From a virus, in IMG/VR virus record IMGVR_UViG_3300006805_000082, positions 1-34,906 of that record: a stretch of DNA of 34,906 nt. One strand, 5' to 3'. Numbering within the stretch: the stretch's first letter is position 1; every line of letters begins with the position of its first letter. Below, in pieces: positions 7,765-16,926 of the stretch. Under the pieces are notes generated by a model that ran no database searches, was not told the DNA's origin, and saw only the letters and a program-made list of their open reading frames with translations. The position numbers were made by a program, and so were the translations under genes.

Positions 7765-8847
7765 TCAAACGGGGCTGGTGGCACGGGTGGAGATGACAAT
7801 CGACCCGAAGTCCGACCCGTTGAAGCGGGTCTTCTTCATGCCGAAAATCGTCTGCCACGACACGCCGAAGCGACGCTGATAGTCGAAATATTCTTCGACC
7901 CAGTCGCCGCGCTCGGAGTAGCCCTTGCCGTAGGCCATCAAGCCAGCCTGCGCGCCGCAGAAGATGGCGCGGCGAACCGTAGTGGTTCCCGGTGCCAGCG
8001 GAACACGCCGGTTTTCATGGATGACCGTGTTGTTATAAACACCCAGAGCGCCCGTGAAGATCGGGTTCTCGTTGACTTCGCCGCCCATCATCGCGGCCTT
8101 CTGGATGTCGAGCCATCCACCCGTCGAGGTCGTGGTCCGCAGGGACCGCGCCTGGTCGGGGTGGATAAAGCACACGTAGTAGTCCTGGTTGCCGACCTTG
8201 ATCGGACGAATCGGGGGCGACGTGCGCTTGGCGAGGTTCACCGCCACGTCAATCGAGGTCAGGCTGAACGTGTCAGCCGTGCCCGACGCCGACAGAGAGT
8301 TCTCCGTCGTGTGGTTGCCCAGCCCGCCGTAGATGATGCGCTGTGCATTGGTGTTGCCCGCCGAGGACGAAGACGGGTCCAGCGGCGAATTGAAGCCGTT
8401 GTAGACGCCTCGGGTCTCGGTTGAAACGCCAGCAAGCTGGTTGAAGAACATCGTATCGATGCGATTCGCATACCACTGCTGGAGCATCATTCGCGCATCT
8501 TCACGCAGGCGCATCGGAACGCGCTGCTTGTCGATACGCTCCTTGAGTTCCACCGCGTGCGCCAGTTCGTTGATATAGAGGCTGTCGCGGTAGTAGGTGA
8601 GGGCCTCTTCGTTGCCTTCCAACGAAGTGCCCTCGGAAACGCCGTCGCCGGTCAGATCGACCAGCAGCGGCACGTGGACGGTATCACCCGCGTCTTTCTG
8701 AGTTTCGGTCACGACCTGCAAGAGGCTGCCCGGATCGCTGCCCATGAACTGGGAAGCGTGCGTCTGGGACAGGGCCTCGTAGAAGGTCTTTTTGGACCAA
8801 AGCTCAGCAGCAAGCGGATGGCCGACCGGGAATTCGGTCGATGCCAT
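7765..8847 (-). CDS. Major capsid protein, N4 gp56 family
   Basis: A 360-residue protein of the size and pattern of the N4-gp56 family coat protein (HK97 fold). Seen features include TVHVPLLVDLTGDGV near residue 57, ELAHAVELKERIDKQRVP near 95, a WYANRIDTMFFNQLAG helix near 125, and DYYVCFIHPDQARSLR near 223 followed by GALGVYNNTVIHENRR. An AGGAG site lies 8 bases before the ATG. The scaffold gene is immediately upstream across a 134-base gap that may carry its own signals. The family call is confident; the portal, in contrast, is P22-like. Confidence 0.85.
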   Translation of the reverse strand: MASTEFPVGHPLAAELWSKKTFYEALSQTHASQFMGSDPGSLLQVVTETQKDAGDTVHVPLLVDLTGDGVSEGTSLEGNEEALTYYRDSLYINELAHAVELKERIDKQRVPMRLREDARMMLQQWYANRIDTMFFNQLAGVSTETRGVYNGFNSPLDPSSSSAGNTNAQRIIYGGLGNHTTENSLSASGTADTFSLTSIDVAVNLAKRTSPPIRPIKVGNQDYYVCFIHPDQARSLRTTTSTGGWLDIQKAAMMGGEVNENPIFTGALGVYNNTVIHENRRVPLAPGTTTVRRAIFCGAQAGLMAYGKGYSERGDWVEEYFDYQRRFGVSWQTIFGMKKTRFNGSDFGSIVISTRATSPV

Positions 8848-8981
8848 TGCATTGACTCCTGTGAGATTGGGTTAAGAGACTTTGAGACACCCGGCATGAC
8901 GCTGCCCGGCAGGCGACTCGGCATTTAACGTGTGCCGTCACGAATCGCTGCTATACCCCAGCGAGGGTTTACGCTTGACGC

Positions 8982-9944
8982 TTACCGGGAACCGCTGCGG
9001 AACAGCTTGTCCCAATTCTTGCCCTTGGTCTTGGCGATGAACTCTTCCGCCGGAAGGTTCACCAAGTCCCGTAATGTGGTGTTCGACGGGGCCTTGCCCG
9101 CCGCATTCGACAATGGCGACATCGCCTGTTGCCGCTTGTTCTGAAGCTCGACTTCCTCGCTTGCCGCCGCAGCGGGCGCTTCCGCCGCCTTGGGGGCATA
9201 ACCGCGCAGCTTCGCCATTTCATAGACGGCCTGCGCGGGGTTCTTGCCCATCCGCAATTGGGTGGCGACGAATTGCAATTCGGTGTTCATCAGGTGGTTG
9301 CGCCGGGCGTTCGGATCGCCCATGCCCTGCATCGCCAGTTCCTGGTCGAGCTTGGTATACAGGTCGTTGTAGGCGTCCAGAAAATCCGGCGTTGCCGCCT
9401 TGAACTGGTCCGCCGCCGCCTTGTAGGTGTTCGCCAGCATCGCAACCTGCTGCTGCTGGGCAATGCCGTGCGTTTGCTGCTGGAATGTCTGCTCAAGCCG
9501 GGCGCGGGCTTCGCGCTCCTGTGCAAGCTGGTGTTCCAGATACCCCAGCGGATCGCTGTCGCGGTCGGGCACCTGCGGCTGGGGCTGCTGCGGCTGCTGG
9601 ACCGTCTGCGCCTGCTTCTGGGATTCCTCCCAAGCCTGCTGAATGAGGGCCAGACGCTCGCTTGCCTTGGCGAACTCGATTTCCTTCTCGCGGGCGATGC
9701 GCTCGGCCTCTTTCCGCTTGCCGCGTTCGGCCTTTAGCGCGCGGAGATCGACCAGGGTTTCGGTTTCGCCGTCATCTTCATCGTCCCAGCCCTTGGCGGG
9801 CTTTTCCTCGGCCTTCGGTTCGGGCGCTGCGGTTTCGACCGCTGGGGCCTCTTCCTCAACCTCGGGCTTGGGCAGCTTGTCAGCCGGAATTTTGGCAACG
9901 GCCTGCTCTACCCAGTTCCCACTGGGTTTTTCAGTCTCGCTCAT
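8982..9944 (-). CDS. Capsid scaffolding protein
   Basis: A 320-residue highly charged helical protein. An acidic, Pro-rich N-terminal third is followed by long coiled-coil segments (LRALKAERGKRKEAERIAR), a Gln-rich middle (QTVQQPQQPQPQ) and a basic C-terminus (KGKNWDKLFRSGSR) of the kind that docks on coat protein. Position directly before the major capsid gene is the usual one for a scaffold. The start MSETEKPSG is chosen because AAGGA stands 5 bases before its ATG; a further upstream reading lacks support. Confidence 0.75.
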   Translation of the reverse strand: MSETEKPSGNWVEQAVAKIPADKLPKPEVEEEAPAVETAAPEPKAEEKPAKGWDDEDDGETETLVDLRALKAERGKRKEAERIAREKEIEFAKASERLALIQQAWEESQKQAQTVQQPQQPQPQVPDRDSDPLGYLEHQLAQEREARARLEQTFQQQTHGIAQQQQVAMLANTYKAAADQFKAATPDFLDAYNDLYTKLDQELAMQGMGDPNARRNHLMNTELQFVATQLRMGKNPAQAVYEMAKLRGYAPKAAEAPAAAASEEVELQNKRQQAMSPLSNAAGKAPSNTTLRDLVNLPAEEFIAKTKGKNWDKLFRSGSR

Positions 9945-9987
9945 GTCTGTCCTTGAATGCGGGAAACGGCCCGCGCCGGATCGGGAG

Positions 9988-10155
9988 TTAGCTGTCCCGT
10001 GCAGCCTCACGCGCCTTCATCACGTTGCGGATATAGGCTTCCGCTTCGATCAGCACGTCCAGAACCTTGGTCTCTTTCGAGACCGCAAGTCTCATGTCCT
10101 CAACTTCGTCGCTCGTGACAATCACGCCGTTAGGCGTCCTGACAATGTGCAGCAT
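9988..10155 (-). CDS. Small hypothetical protein, 55 aa
   Basis: A 55-codon gene not obvious by length alone. It begins MLHIVRTPNGVIVTSDEVED and ends MKAREAARDS. Its ATG overlaps the stop of the repeat protein gene as TGATG, showing translational coupling, and it fills the gap before the scaffold gene. It has a beta-hairpin-like start and a helical end. No family is recognised; a virion assembly accessory role is inferred from position. Confidence 0.6.
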   Translation of the reverse strand: MLHIVRTPNGVIVTSDEVEDMRLAVSKETKVLDVLIEAEAYIRNVMKAREAARDS

Positions 10156-12188
10156 CACGTCACCAGCAACAAAACGTCTTCGTCGTCGGCCTCAAGCTCG
10201 GCCTGCCACAGCATTTCCCGCACGGCGGCAATCTGCTTCAGCATCCGGTCGATGGCCTGCCGCGTCTGCAATTCCCTGTAGCCGTATTCGACCGCACGCA
10301 GTTCCGCTTCCAGCCGGGCGATGCGCTCGACCTCCTCGGCATCCAGTGCCGCCAGAACCCTCGGGGCGGCCTGTTCGCGATACTGCTCGACTTCCTTGGC
10401 GAGTTTCCTGTCCCGGCGCAGCTTGCGCGCCTTGGACCACTCAACCCACCAGTCGGTAAAGTCAGCCTTGCGCTTTTTCCATCCACCGCCGCCACCCGTG
10501 GCGACCACTTCGGCCACCACTTCCGCAGCGGTAATCACGGCATCCATGCTGGCCGTGGCCGTCATTGCCGCCTGAATGGCCGCGTCCATGCTGGCGGTGA
10601 CGGTGCCGCCCGCCGCTGCCGTGGTGATCACAGCATCCAGCGAGGCCGTGACCGACCGCGCCGCCTGGATTGCCGCCGACAACTGCGCCGATACGCTGGC
10701 GTTGATCTGAATCGCCGCGTCCATTGCGGCTTCTGCCGTCTGCGCCTTCTGGACCACCGCATCGAGGGACGCGGTTTCCAACATCGTCTGTTGCAGGGCC
10801 GCATCCAGCCCCGCACTGGCCGTCTTTGCCGCTTGGATCGCTGCGTTCAGACCCGCTGACGCGGTGCCCGTTTTGCTCACGGCGGCGTTCATGCCTGCCG
10901 TTGCGGTGCCCGTTTTGCTCACGGCGGCGTTCATGCCTGCCGTTGCAGTGAAGGTCTTGCTGATCGCCGCGTTTAGGGACGCCTGCGCGGTCTGCGCCTT
11001 CTGTACCGCTGCATTGAGGCTGGCGGTCGCTGTGCCGGTTTTCTGGATTGCCGCGTTGAGCGAGGCGGTGATTGTGTAAGTCGTCGGCGCGTCGCCAAGT
11101 TGGAGGCCGGCAAAAGCGGCGTTCTTGATGTCTGACTGAGTTGTGCCGGATTCGGATCTGTAGCGAATCAACCATGTCGTACTGCTGGCCGTCAGGGTCG
11201 ATATGGCTCCGTAGCCGTGATCATACCAGTCGGGCGTACCGTTCGATTCGCGCTCTGCCTCGACGCTGATTGCCGCGCCGCCGCGCGTGTAGTCGGTGTA
11301 GGCGCTGGTGGTCGTGCTCGCGTGACGCCGCGAACAGGCGAACAGTTGCAGGTAATCCGCTGCGACCGGCGTATCTGTCACCGACAGTTTGGTTTGCGCG
11401 CTTGTGCTGGTGGTGCTGGTCACCCCAAGGCTGTCGCCATAGATCACATCGGAGAATTGCGACAGATCGAGGGCAATCAACGATGTGTTGCGCGCTCGCG
11501 CCGTGGCAATGCCGTTGCTTTTAAATCGAACCTTGTAAGTCGTGCTGCTCGCCGGGCTGACCTTTACGATCTGCCACCACGGTGTATAGTTGGTCGTGTC
11601 CTGTAGATAGGCGTCGCCATTCACCGTGATCTGGCTCGTGCCGTTGTGAATCTCCCACTCGCAGCCCGAGTTGGTCGCGCTTTGGTTGATTTCCGAAGTG
11701 ACGAGAAGCAGCCAATCTCCGGCCCCACAGGTCACACTTGCGCCAATATCCCCCATAGAACCGACGGCGCGCGTCTTCTCCGCCAGCGTCGTGCTGGTCA
11801 GGTCCGTACTCGCCAGTTCCAGCGCGATCAGGTATCCATCCTGACAGCCGGCCGTGCTGCCGCTGGCCTCGTGGCTGTATTCAACACTGAAGGTCTGCGA
11901 AGTCGGACTGGCCGATGCGGTGTATATCCATGCCGCCGCGACCTGAAAGTCGTCGGTAGTGTCCTGCGCTTCAAAGTTGAACGTGTTGAACGCCGTCGCC
12001 GCCGTGTCGTGATACAGTCGCGCCCGAACGTCTGCCGTCCTGCTGTCGTTGTCCAGCAGGCAGCCCCACAGCATCAGGTATTTCTTGTTTGCCGTGCCGG
12101 TGAAGGTCAGCGAGACCTGATCGCTGTAGCTGATCGTGGTGCTGGTGTTCCGCCCGACACCAGTCGAAGAATAGTAAACTCGCGCCAT
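10155..12188 (-). CDS. Structural protein with thirteen 14-residue repeats
   Basis: A 677-residue protein in three parts. Residues 1-370 are Thr/Ser-rich beta sequence starting MARVYYSSTGVGRNTST, like a carbohydrate-binding or fibre head. Residues 374-559 are about thirteen copies of a 14-residue unit of the form TASLNAAIQKTGTA (Asn or Asp at position 5, hydrophobic at 4 and 8). Residues 560-677 are a Gly-rich hinge (GGGGGW) and a charged coiled coil. Two neighbouring repeats are identical at DNA level (10861-10902 and 10903-10944). The gene lies between the portal and scaffold genes. A fibre or spike is the best guess; no close family is recognised. Confidence 0.65.
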   Translation of the reverse strand: MARVYYSSTGVGRNTSTTISYSDQVSLTFTGTANKKYLMLWGCLLDNDSRTADVRARLYHDTAATAFNTFNFEAQDTTDDFQVAAAWIYTASASPTSQTFSVEYSHEASGSTAGCQDGYLIALELASTDLTSTTLAEKTRAVGSMGDIGASVTCGAGDWLLLVTSEINQSATNSGCEWEIHNGTSQITVNGDAYLQDTTNYTPWWQIVKVSPASSTTYKVRFKSNGIATARARNTSLIALDLSQFSDVIYGDSLGVTSTTSTSAQTKLSVTDTPVAADYLQLFACSRRHASTTTSAYTDYTRGGAAISVEAERESNGTPDWYDHGYGAISTLTASSTTWLIRYRSESGTTQSDIKNAAFAGLQLGDAPTTYTITASLNAAIQKTGTATASLNAAVQKAQTAQASLNAAISKTFTATAGMNAAVSKTGTATAGMNAAVSKTGTASAGLNAAIQAAKTASAGLDAALQQTMLETASLDAVVQKAQTAEAAMDAAIQINASVSAQLSAAIQAARSVTASLDAVITTAAAGGTVTASMDAAIQAAMTATASMDAVITAAEVVAEVVATGGGGGWKKRKADFTDWWVEWSKARKLRRDRKLAKEVEQYREQAAPRVLAALDAEEVERIARLEAELRAVEYGYRELQTRQAIDRMLKQIAAVREMLWQAELEADDEDVLLLVT

Positions 12189-12610
12189 CAGAACGTCGCG
12201 GCCAGTGCAAACAGATCGTCAATCTCGCGCTCAGTCTTGCCCAACTGCGCGCCCATCGCCGCTACCATCGGATGCAACCGCTCAAACTGCGTCGCATATT
12301 CCCACTCGATGCGCGTGGCCCGGTCAGCGCCCTGCATTGCGCCATCGACCGTATCCAGCAGGCCCGATTGCAACAGCGCCAGCCGCAACTGCCGGGCAGC
12401 CACGACCTTCACCCGCGCCTGTTCGTATTCGATCTCCGCCCGCCGCGCCTCGACCTCGGCCAAGGTCGGCTTCGGCCCGGTGTAGTCCGCGCTCCAGACA
12501 ATGCGGGACTGGAAGTCGGCGTCATCTGCAACCGGCATGTTGACCGCGCGGCACTGCGCGGCGGCACCCGGCCAGCCTTTCAGCAACAGATCGAACGAGG
12601 TCAGGGCCAT
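12188..12610 (-). CDS. Phage accessory protein, tail-fibre-assembly-like
   Basis: A 140-residue helical protein with a layout common among tail fibre assembly and XkdW-like proteins: a short N-terminal domain, a linker ADYTGPKPTLAEVEARRAE, then a helical C-terminal domain (QLRLALLQSGLLDTVDGAM and WEYATQFERLHPMV). It is coupled to the next gene, the large repeat protein, by overlapping stop and start (TGATG), which fits a chaperone paired with a fibre. It overlaps the preceding small gene by 10 bases. Confidence 0.5.
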   Translation of the reverse strand: MALTSFDLLLKGWPGAAAQCRAVNMPVADDADFQSRIVWSADYTGPKPTLAEVEARRAEIEYEQARVKVVAARQLRLALLQSGLLDTVDGAMQGADRATRIEWEYATQFERLHPMVAAMGAQLGKTEREIDDLFALAATF

Positions 12611-12798
12611 TTCTTTTCCCGCGTCAGGCGCACGCCGTCAGGCGTGACGTAGCAGAACACGCCGTCCAACTCGCCCACCAGCCATGTCACTCGGTAATTG
12701 TCGGGCGAACCAAAGTTCTTGATCGCATGACGCATGAACGCCTGCCCGCCCTCCGCTACGTCCAGCGACGGCAGGCCATCAAATCTCGTCGTAGGCAA
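12601..12798 (-). CDS. Small hypothetical protein, 65 aa (TTG start)
   Basis: Unrecognised. The reading begins at a TTG with GGAG 10 bases upstream and overlaps the previous gene by 20 bases; a shorter start at an internal ATG (12735) would give 44 residues with a more distant site. The C-terminal half (YRVTWLVGELDGVFCYVTPDGVRL) looks like a small beta domain. It ends overlapping the fibre-assembly-like gene by 10 bases. Function unknown. Confidence 0.5.
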   Translation of the reverse strand: MPTTRFDGLPSLDVAEGGQAFMRHAIKNFGSPDNYRVTWLVGELDGVFCYVTPDGVRLTREKKWP

Positions 12799-13270
12799 TC
12801 GTCATTGTCTCCGAGGACAGAATGCCCGGCTGCACCGTGCTATCCACGGTCAGAACCATCATCAGGTAGTTCCCCACGTCGCCCGTGGCGCTGTAGGGAC
12901 CGGCCCCAATCGTGAGGGGCGAACCGCTGGTGTAGGTGAATGCGCTGGTATAGGAGGCAATCGAGGTTTCTTCCGCCGGGGTGGTGTAGCTGGTGGTGGT
13001 TTTCCACGACAGGGAAACACCCGCGCTCCAGGCCTTCGCGCCGTCGGTATAGGCCACGATGTTGCTGATCTTGTCCGATGCGGGGGTATCCAGCTTGACG
13101 CGGATATATTTGATGTAGCTGTAATCCGTGCCAGCGCCGGGCACGACCATGGGATTGTTGGAATCAACCGTGGCGTTGTCGGCGTTCTTGAAACGGATGG
13201 TGCCCGAGGTCTTGTCGGTCGCGGTCTCGCCTGCGCCGTTTTTCTCGCGGATCAGAACTGTTGCGACCAT
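12779..13270 (-). CDS. Beta-rich structural protein, 163 aa
   Basis: The sequence runs as alternating Thr/Ser/Val strands with internal signposts SYIKYIRVKLDTPASDKISN and GNYLMMVLTVDSTVQPG, as in Ig-like or jelly-roll phage structural domains. Its ATG overlaps the portal stop (TAATG), so it is made together with the portal. No family is recognised. Head-surface or fibre-base protein are possible roles, inferred from position between portal and fibre-like genes. Confidence 0.55.
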   Translation of the reverse strand: MVATVLIREKNGAGETATDKTSGTIRFKNADNATVDSNNPMVVPGAGTDYSYIKYIRVKLDTPASDKISNIVAYTDGAKAWSAGVSLSWKTTTSYTTPAEETSIASYTSAFTYTSGSPLTIGAGPYSATGDVGNYLMMVLTVDSTVQPGILSSETMTIAYDEI

Positions 13271-15483
13271 TACTGCACCCCTATCGCTCGCCCGTCAGGG
13301 CCGCGCACGACCTGACGCATGACATCGCCCACCTGCACGCCCATTGCCTTGCCGTCAGGCCCGCGCACAATCGAACGCGGAGCCGACTGCATGGCCTTGT
13401 TCTCTTCCAGACTCCGCCCAATCGCCGCCATCTGCTGCTGGATGCCGTCCAAGGCACCACCAAGCCGCTGGTCAAGCATGGACATGGCCTGCGCCATCAC
13501 CTGCCCGACCTCGGCCAGCGCGTTGGAGTGGTTAATCAGGTCTTTCTGCTCGGGCATCATCATCTGCTGGGCGTTCATGGCCCGCTCGTCTGCCCGGTCG
13601 ATAAGCTCGATCTGCTTGACCTGAAGTTCCTGCTCCTTGATGCCCAATTCCTTGAGTTTCAAGGCTGCGTCGATCTCGAAATTCTTGCCCTGCATCAGCG
13701 TGGCCTGGGCGTCTGCCTCATCCTTCGACGCCTTGGCCGCTTCCTGCCGCAGCTTGATCTGTTGGGCCTGCTGCTGCATCGGGTCGGGCTTCTGGCCGAT
13801 TTCCTTGATCTTCTCGACCAAGCCTTCGGGCAACGGCGTGTATTCCAGCAGCAATCCCACGACGGGCGGGGTGAGCTGGTCCTTCAGCACGGGGAGAAGG
13901 GCCTGCAACACGCCAAAGACGCGCTCTTTCTCGTTCGGGCTGGTCGCCGTCTGGTCAACGATCACGTCGTACTTCACAGCGTCGGGTTGGCGAACGAGCG
14001 GGATATACTGCTCCTGCCCCGATTCCTTGCCGACAATGCGGATCAACCGGCCGTCCGAGATGTAGTTGGTGATGAAGTGCAGCAGAACCCGCCCCGACAT
14101 CTTGCGGAAGCGGCGCAGGCTGTCGAACAGCGGCGCAAGGATGGTGATTGCCGCCTGTTTACGCTGGTACTCGAGCACGCCGGCCTGCTGCCGGTCGGCC
14201 ATGCCCATCATTTCCTGGTTGACGCCAGAGACCTCGCCGAAAGCCTGCAAGGCAAGCTGCAACAGGCGATCCAGTCCGGTCGGAAACTGCGCCATCGGCT
14301 TGGGCTGGATTGCGCCCTCTTTCAGCGCGCCGGGATTGACCCATGTCACAGCGTCGGAACTAGTCCAGCTAGCCTCAAATTCATGCACATCCGGCACGGC
14401 GGATTTTTCCGCCATAACCCCGCCCTTGGCCTGCGTGTTCAGCACGTGCATGGACTGCGACAGCCACTTGTTGGCCCACTCCTGCGGGTCTCTCAGGGCG
14501 CGCACAACGCCGTACCAGAGATTGCGATTGCGGTCGTACTTGCCTGTGATCGCGCAGTAGCTGAAATGCTCGGGATCGGGCGCGGGGCCTTCGCTCAGAA
14601 TCTCGCCGCCAGCGACGAACACGCGACAGACCTTGGTCTTGCGGAACTTCGCCGCCTGCAAACGGTCCTTGCCGAACATCTTGAGCGACTGGCGGTAGAT
14701 GTCCTCGTCTACTTCCTCGGTCACGCCGGTAAGCGGGTTAACGACCTTCCAGCCCGTCGCCGCTTCCTTGTATTGATATTCCCAAACCCGGATATCGCGC
14801 TGTGCAGGGCTGTCGCTCATGCGGTTCTGGTAGGCGATCCGCTCGGTAACGCCCGTCTGCGTGTCGGCCAAGCTCTCCTCAAAGCCCTTCAGCGCATCGG
14901 CGCTGATATCGGCATCGGGAAACTGGGCGCGGAACTGGTCCTTGGTGAGGAACTTCTCGCGCAGCACCCAGCGGGCATCGTCCAGATTGGGTTTGCGTGC
15001 CGTCGCGTCCCACGCCATCTCCAGCGGATCGACGCGCTCGATCGCAACGTCCGTATCGGGGTTTTGTTCGTCGGTCAGACGAACCTCGGCCCAGCCCATG
15101 CCGCAGATCACCGCGTCACGGAACGCTGTGCTTTCCTCGGTATCGGCGTCGGTCTCGTCACGCACCCATTCCGCCGCAGCAGTCAGGATTTCGTTCGGCC
15201 GCGCATCGCCCTGCGTGCGCGGAATGAACCGCACTTCCTGGCGGTTGTTGATCTCAAAGCCGACGATGGCATCAACCACGGGAGCCACGCGGTTGAACAC
15301 AATGGCCGGGCGCTGCTGCTGGGCAAGCATGTCGAGGGCTTCAGCGTCCCACTGCTCGCCGCTGTAGAAGTCGTAGTCCTTGCGGGCTTCGTCGCGCCAC
15401 GATTGCTGATGCTCGCGCGCTTCCTTCCAGCAAGCCTTGATCTTTTCAAGGAGGTCGTCGTCGCTGTCGTAGTCGTCAGCCAT
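13270..15483 (-). CDS. Portal protein, P22-like
   Basis: A 737-residue protein, matching the length class of P22 gp1 (725). The N-terminal region has WRDEARKDYDFYSGEQWD, RPAIVFNRVAPVVDAIVG and the segment DAVICGMGWAEVR, all typical of the P22-like portal family. The C-terminal 200 residues are Gln/Lys-rich long helices (MQQQAQQIKLRQEAAKASKD) that would form the barrel. It stands just after the terminase genes (9-base gap). Twelve copies should form the DNA channel at the head vertex and bind the terminase and adaptor. Confidence 0.85.
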   Translation of the reverse strand: MADDYDSDDDLLEKIKACWKEAREHQQSWRDEARKDYDFYSGEQWDAEALDMLAQQQRPAIVFNRVAPVVDAIVGFEINNRQEVRFIPRTQGDARPNEILTAAAEWVRDETDADTEESTAFRDAVICGMGWAEVRLTDEQNPDTDVAIERVDPLEMAWDATARKPNLDDARWVLREKFLTKDQFRAQFPDADISADALKGFEESLADTQTGVTERIAYQNRMSDSPAQRDIRVWEYQYKEAATGWKVVNPLTGVTEEVDEDIYRQSLKMFGKDRLQAAKFRKTKVCRVFVAGGEILSEGPAPDPEHFSYCAITGKYDRNRNLWYGVVRALRDPQEWANKWLSQSMHVLNTQAKGGVMAEKSAVPDVHEFEASWTSSDAVTWVNPGALKEGAIQPKPMAQFPTGLDRLLQLALQAFGEVSGVNQEMMGMADRQQAGVLEYQRKQAAITILAPLFDSLRRFRKMSGRVLLHFITNYISDGRLIRIVGKESGQEQYIPLVRQPDAVKYDVIVDQTATSPNEKERVFGVLQALLPVLKDQLTPPVVGLLLEYTPLPEGLVEKIKEIGQKPDPMQQQAQQIKLRQEAAKASKDEADAQATLMQGKNFEIDAALKLKELGIKEQELQVKQIELIDRADERAMNAQQMMMPEQKDLINHSNALAEVGQVMAQAMSMLDQRLGGALDGIQQQMAAIGRSLEENKAMQSAPRSIVRGPDGKAMGVQVGDVMRQVVRGPDGRAIGVQ

Positions 15484-15492
15484 TACGCCTCC

Positions 15493-16926
15493 CTAGGCCG
15501 CCTGCCATGATCTGCCGAGATTCTTCTTCTTGCGCGAGTAGGCGCGGTACTTGTCCACGGCAACCGCCTTGTGATAGCCGCCCGCAAGCGTCAGCAAGAA
15601 CGCATCGGCAAGGTCGGGGCTGTGAAGCCCGCGCTTTTTCATGTCGTCCTTGCTCTCAACGACGATCTTGCCCGAGCTGGTGAACGTGTATTTCGGGGCC
15701 GTAAGTTCTGCGATCAACGCCGGATCATCCGGCATCATCACGTCCTTGGCGTCGAACCACTCGCGGCCCTTGAACCAGAGTTCGTCGCGGAACCGCATGT
15801 ATCGTTCGTTGGAAGAAGCAGCTTCACCCACGTTGATGCCACGGACAGGGAGGCCAAGCTCGCGCAGGCGATCCACAACGCCAGCACCAATGCCGATAAC
15901 GTCCACCAGGATTTCGCCGGGCCGTTCGTCATAGGCTGTCTGGTCCCATTCCGATTTGATCCAGCCCGCCGTCTGCATCAGGTCAAACTGCCGCTTGAAC
16001 TTGATCGACTCCAGCAGGCGATTGCACTGGCGCTTGGCTAGTGCTGTCCGGTCGTCGCCGAACCGGGCCACGTCCACTCCCCACACCGGGGCAAAGGTTT
16101 TGATGGGTTCGATCTTGCGGGTTAAGGCCGCCTCGACCAGAGACAGGCTGATAACCGCATCGTCCTCGGTGTCGGGAAATTCCCCCAGCACGCGCACCCG
16201 ATAGGCGTTCGAGTCCTTACCGTATTTGGTTACGATGTCCTCGATATGCCCTCGGGCGTTGGGCACGTCTTCCGAGTTAACACGCTGGGTCCAGAACTTG
16301 GCCCTGAGCGTCGTGTGGCTGTCGTAGAAATATCCGCTAGTCCGAGTCGGGTTTCCCAGCATCAGCAGCTTGGCTCCAGGTGTGGACAGGGCACCCAACC
16401 CGATCTCGAACACGATGTCGGGAATGCCCGAGGCTTCCTCGATCCAGAAGAACAGGTTGTCTTCGTGAAACCCTTGCAAGGCTTCAGGATTGTCCTTGCT
16501 GGCCGTTCGGGCCGTGGCAAAGGCGCTGTCAGGAGCCGATTTGCGCCGGATGCGCTCGGCGTCGATTACAATCTGGTCCTTAAGCTCGGCAGGCAGGTAT
16601 TGCGCCTGCTTGCGGATTTCAGGCCAAACGATGTCTCGAAGCTGGTCTTGAGAGTTGGCCGTGATCGGGATCTTGAACCGGGGTCGCGTGAACATGAACC
16701 AGAGGATCAGCCACGCGCCAAAGGTGGTCTTGCCTACGCCGTGACCCGCTCGAATGCTCAGGCGGTCATGCGTTCCAGCAGCCTCAAGGGCCTCTGCCTG
16801 CCATGGGTATGGGCTCAGGCCAAGAACGTCAGTGACGAATATCCGAGGGTTGTTCTTGCTCGCTATCAGCGCAAGCTGCCACGGCAGCCGCGATGCCGGC
16901 GCTGTCGAGGCGGTCGATGATTTCAA
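15493..16926 (-). CDS. terL: Terminase large subunit (ATPase/nuclease)
   Basis: A 477-residue packaging motor. Walker A is RAGHGVGKT (59-67) and Walker B is FFWIEEA (159-165, catalytic Glu pair). The RNase H-like nuclease domain shows Asp286 in VDVARFGDD, Asp342 in VDVIGIGAG and Asp438 in HSPDLADAF. The start is a TTG with GGAG 7 bases upstream; no later start fits because conserved sequence begins at once. It overlaps the small-subunit gene by 98 bases on the DNA but in another frame. The domain order and the SPDLADAF motif are typical of phages with P22-like heads. Confidence 0.9.
   Translation of the reverse strand: MKSSTASTAPASRLPWQLALIASKNNPRIFVTDVLGLSPYPWQAEALEAAGTHDRLSIRAGHGVGKTTFGAWLILWFMFTRPRFKIPITANSQDQLRDIVWPEIRKQAQYLPAELKDQIVIDAERIRRKSAPDSAFATARTASKDNPEALQGFHEDNLFFWIEEASGIPDIVFEIGLGALSTPGAKLLMLGNPTRTSGYFYDSHTTLRAKFWTQRVNSEDVPNARGHIEDIVTKYGKDSNAYRVRVLGEFPDTEDDAVISLSLVEAALTRKIEPIKTFAPVWGVDVARFGDDRTALAKRQCNRLLESIKFKRQFDLMQTAGWIKSEWDQTAYDERPGEILVDVIGIGAGVVDRLRELGLPVRGINVGEAASSNERYMRFRDELWFKGREWFDAKDVMMPDDPALIAELTAPKYTFTSSGKIVVESKDDMKKRGLHSPDLADAFLLTLAGGYHKAVAVDKYRAYSRKKKNLGRSWQAA

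Noticed and set aside
8848-8981. A promoter or terminator in the gap before the major capsid gene.
   Set aside because: There are short inverted pieces around CTGCCGGGCAG but no T-tract and no convincing -35/-10 pair.
13261-15510. A 749-codon open frame on the plus strand opposite the portal gene.
   Set aside because: The portal on the minus strand has clear family features; the antisense frame is open because of high GC at third positions and has no protein-like motif.
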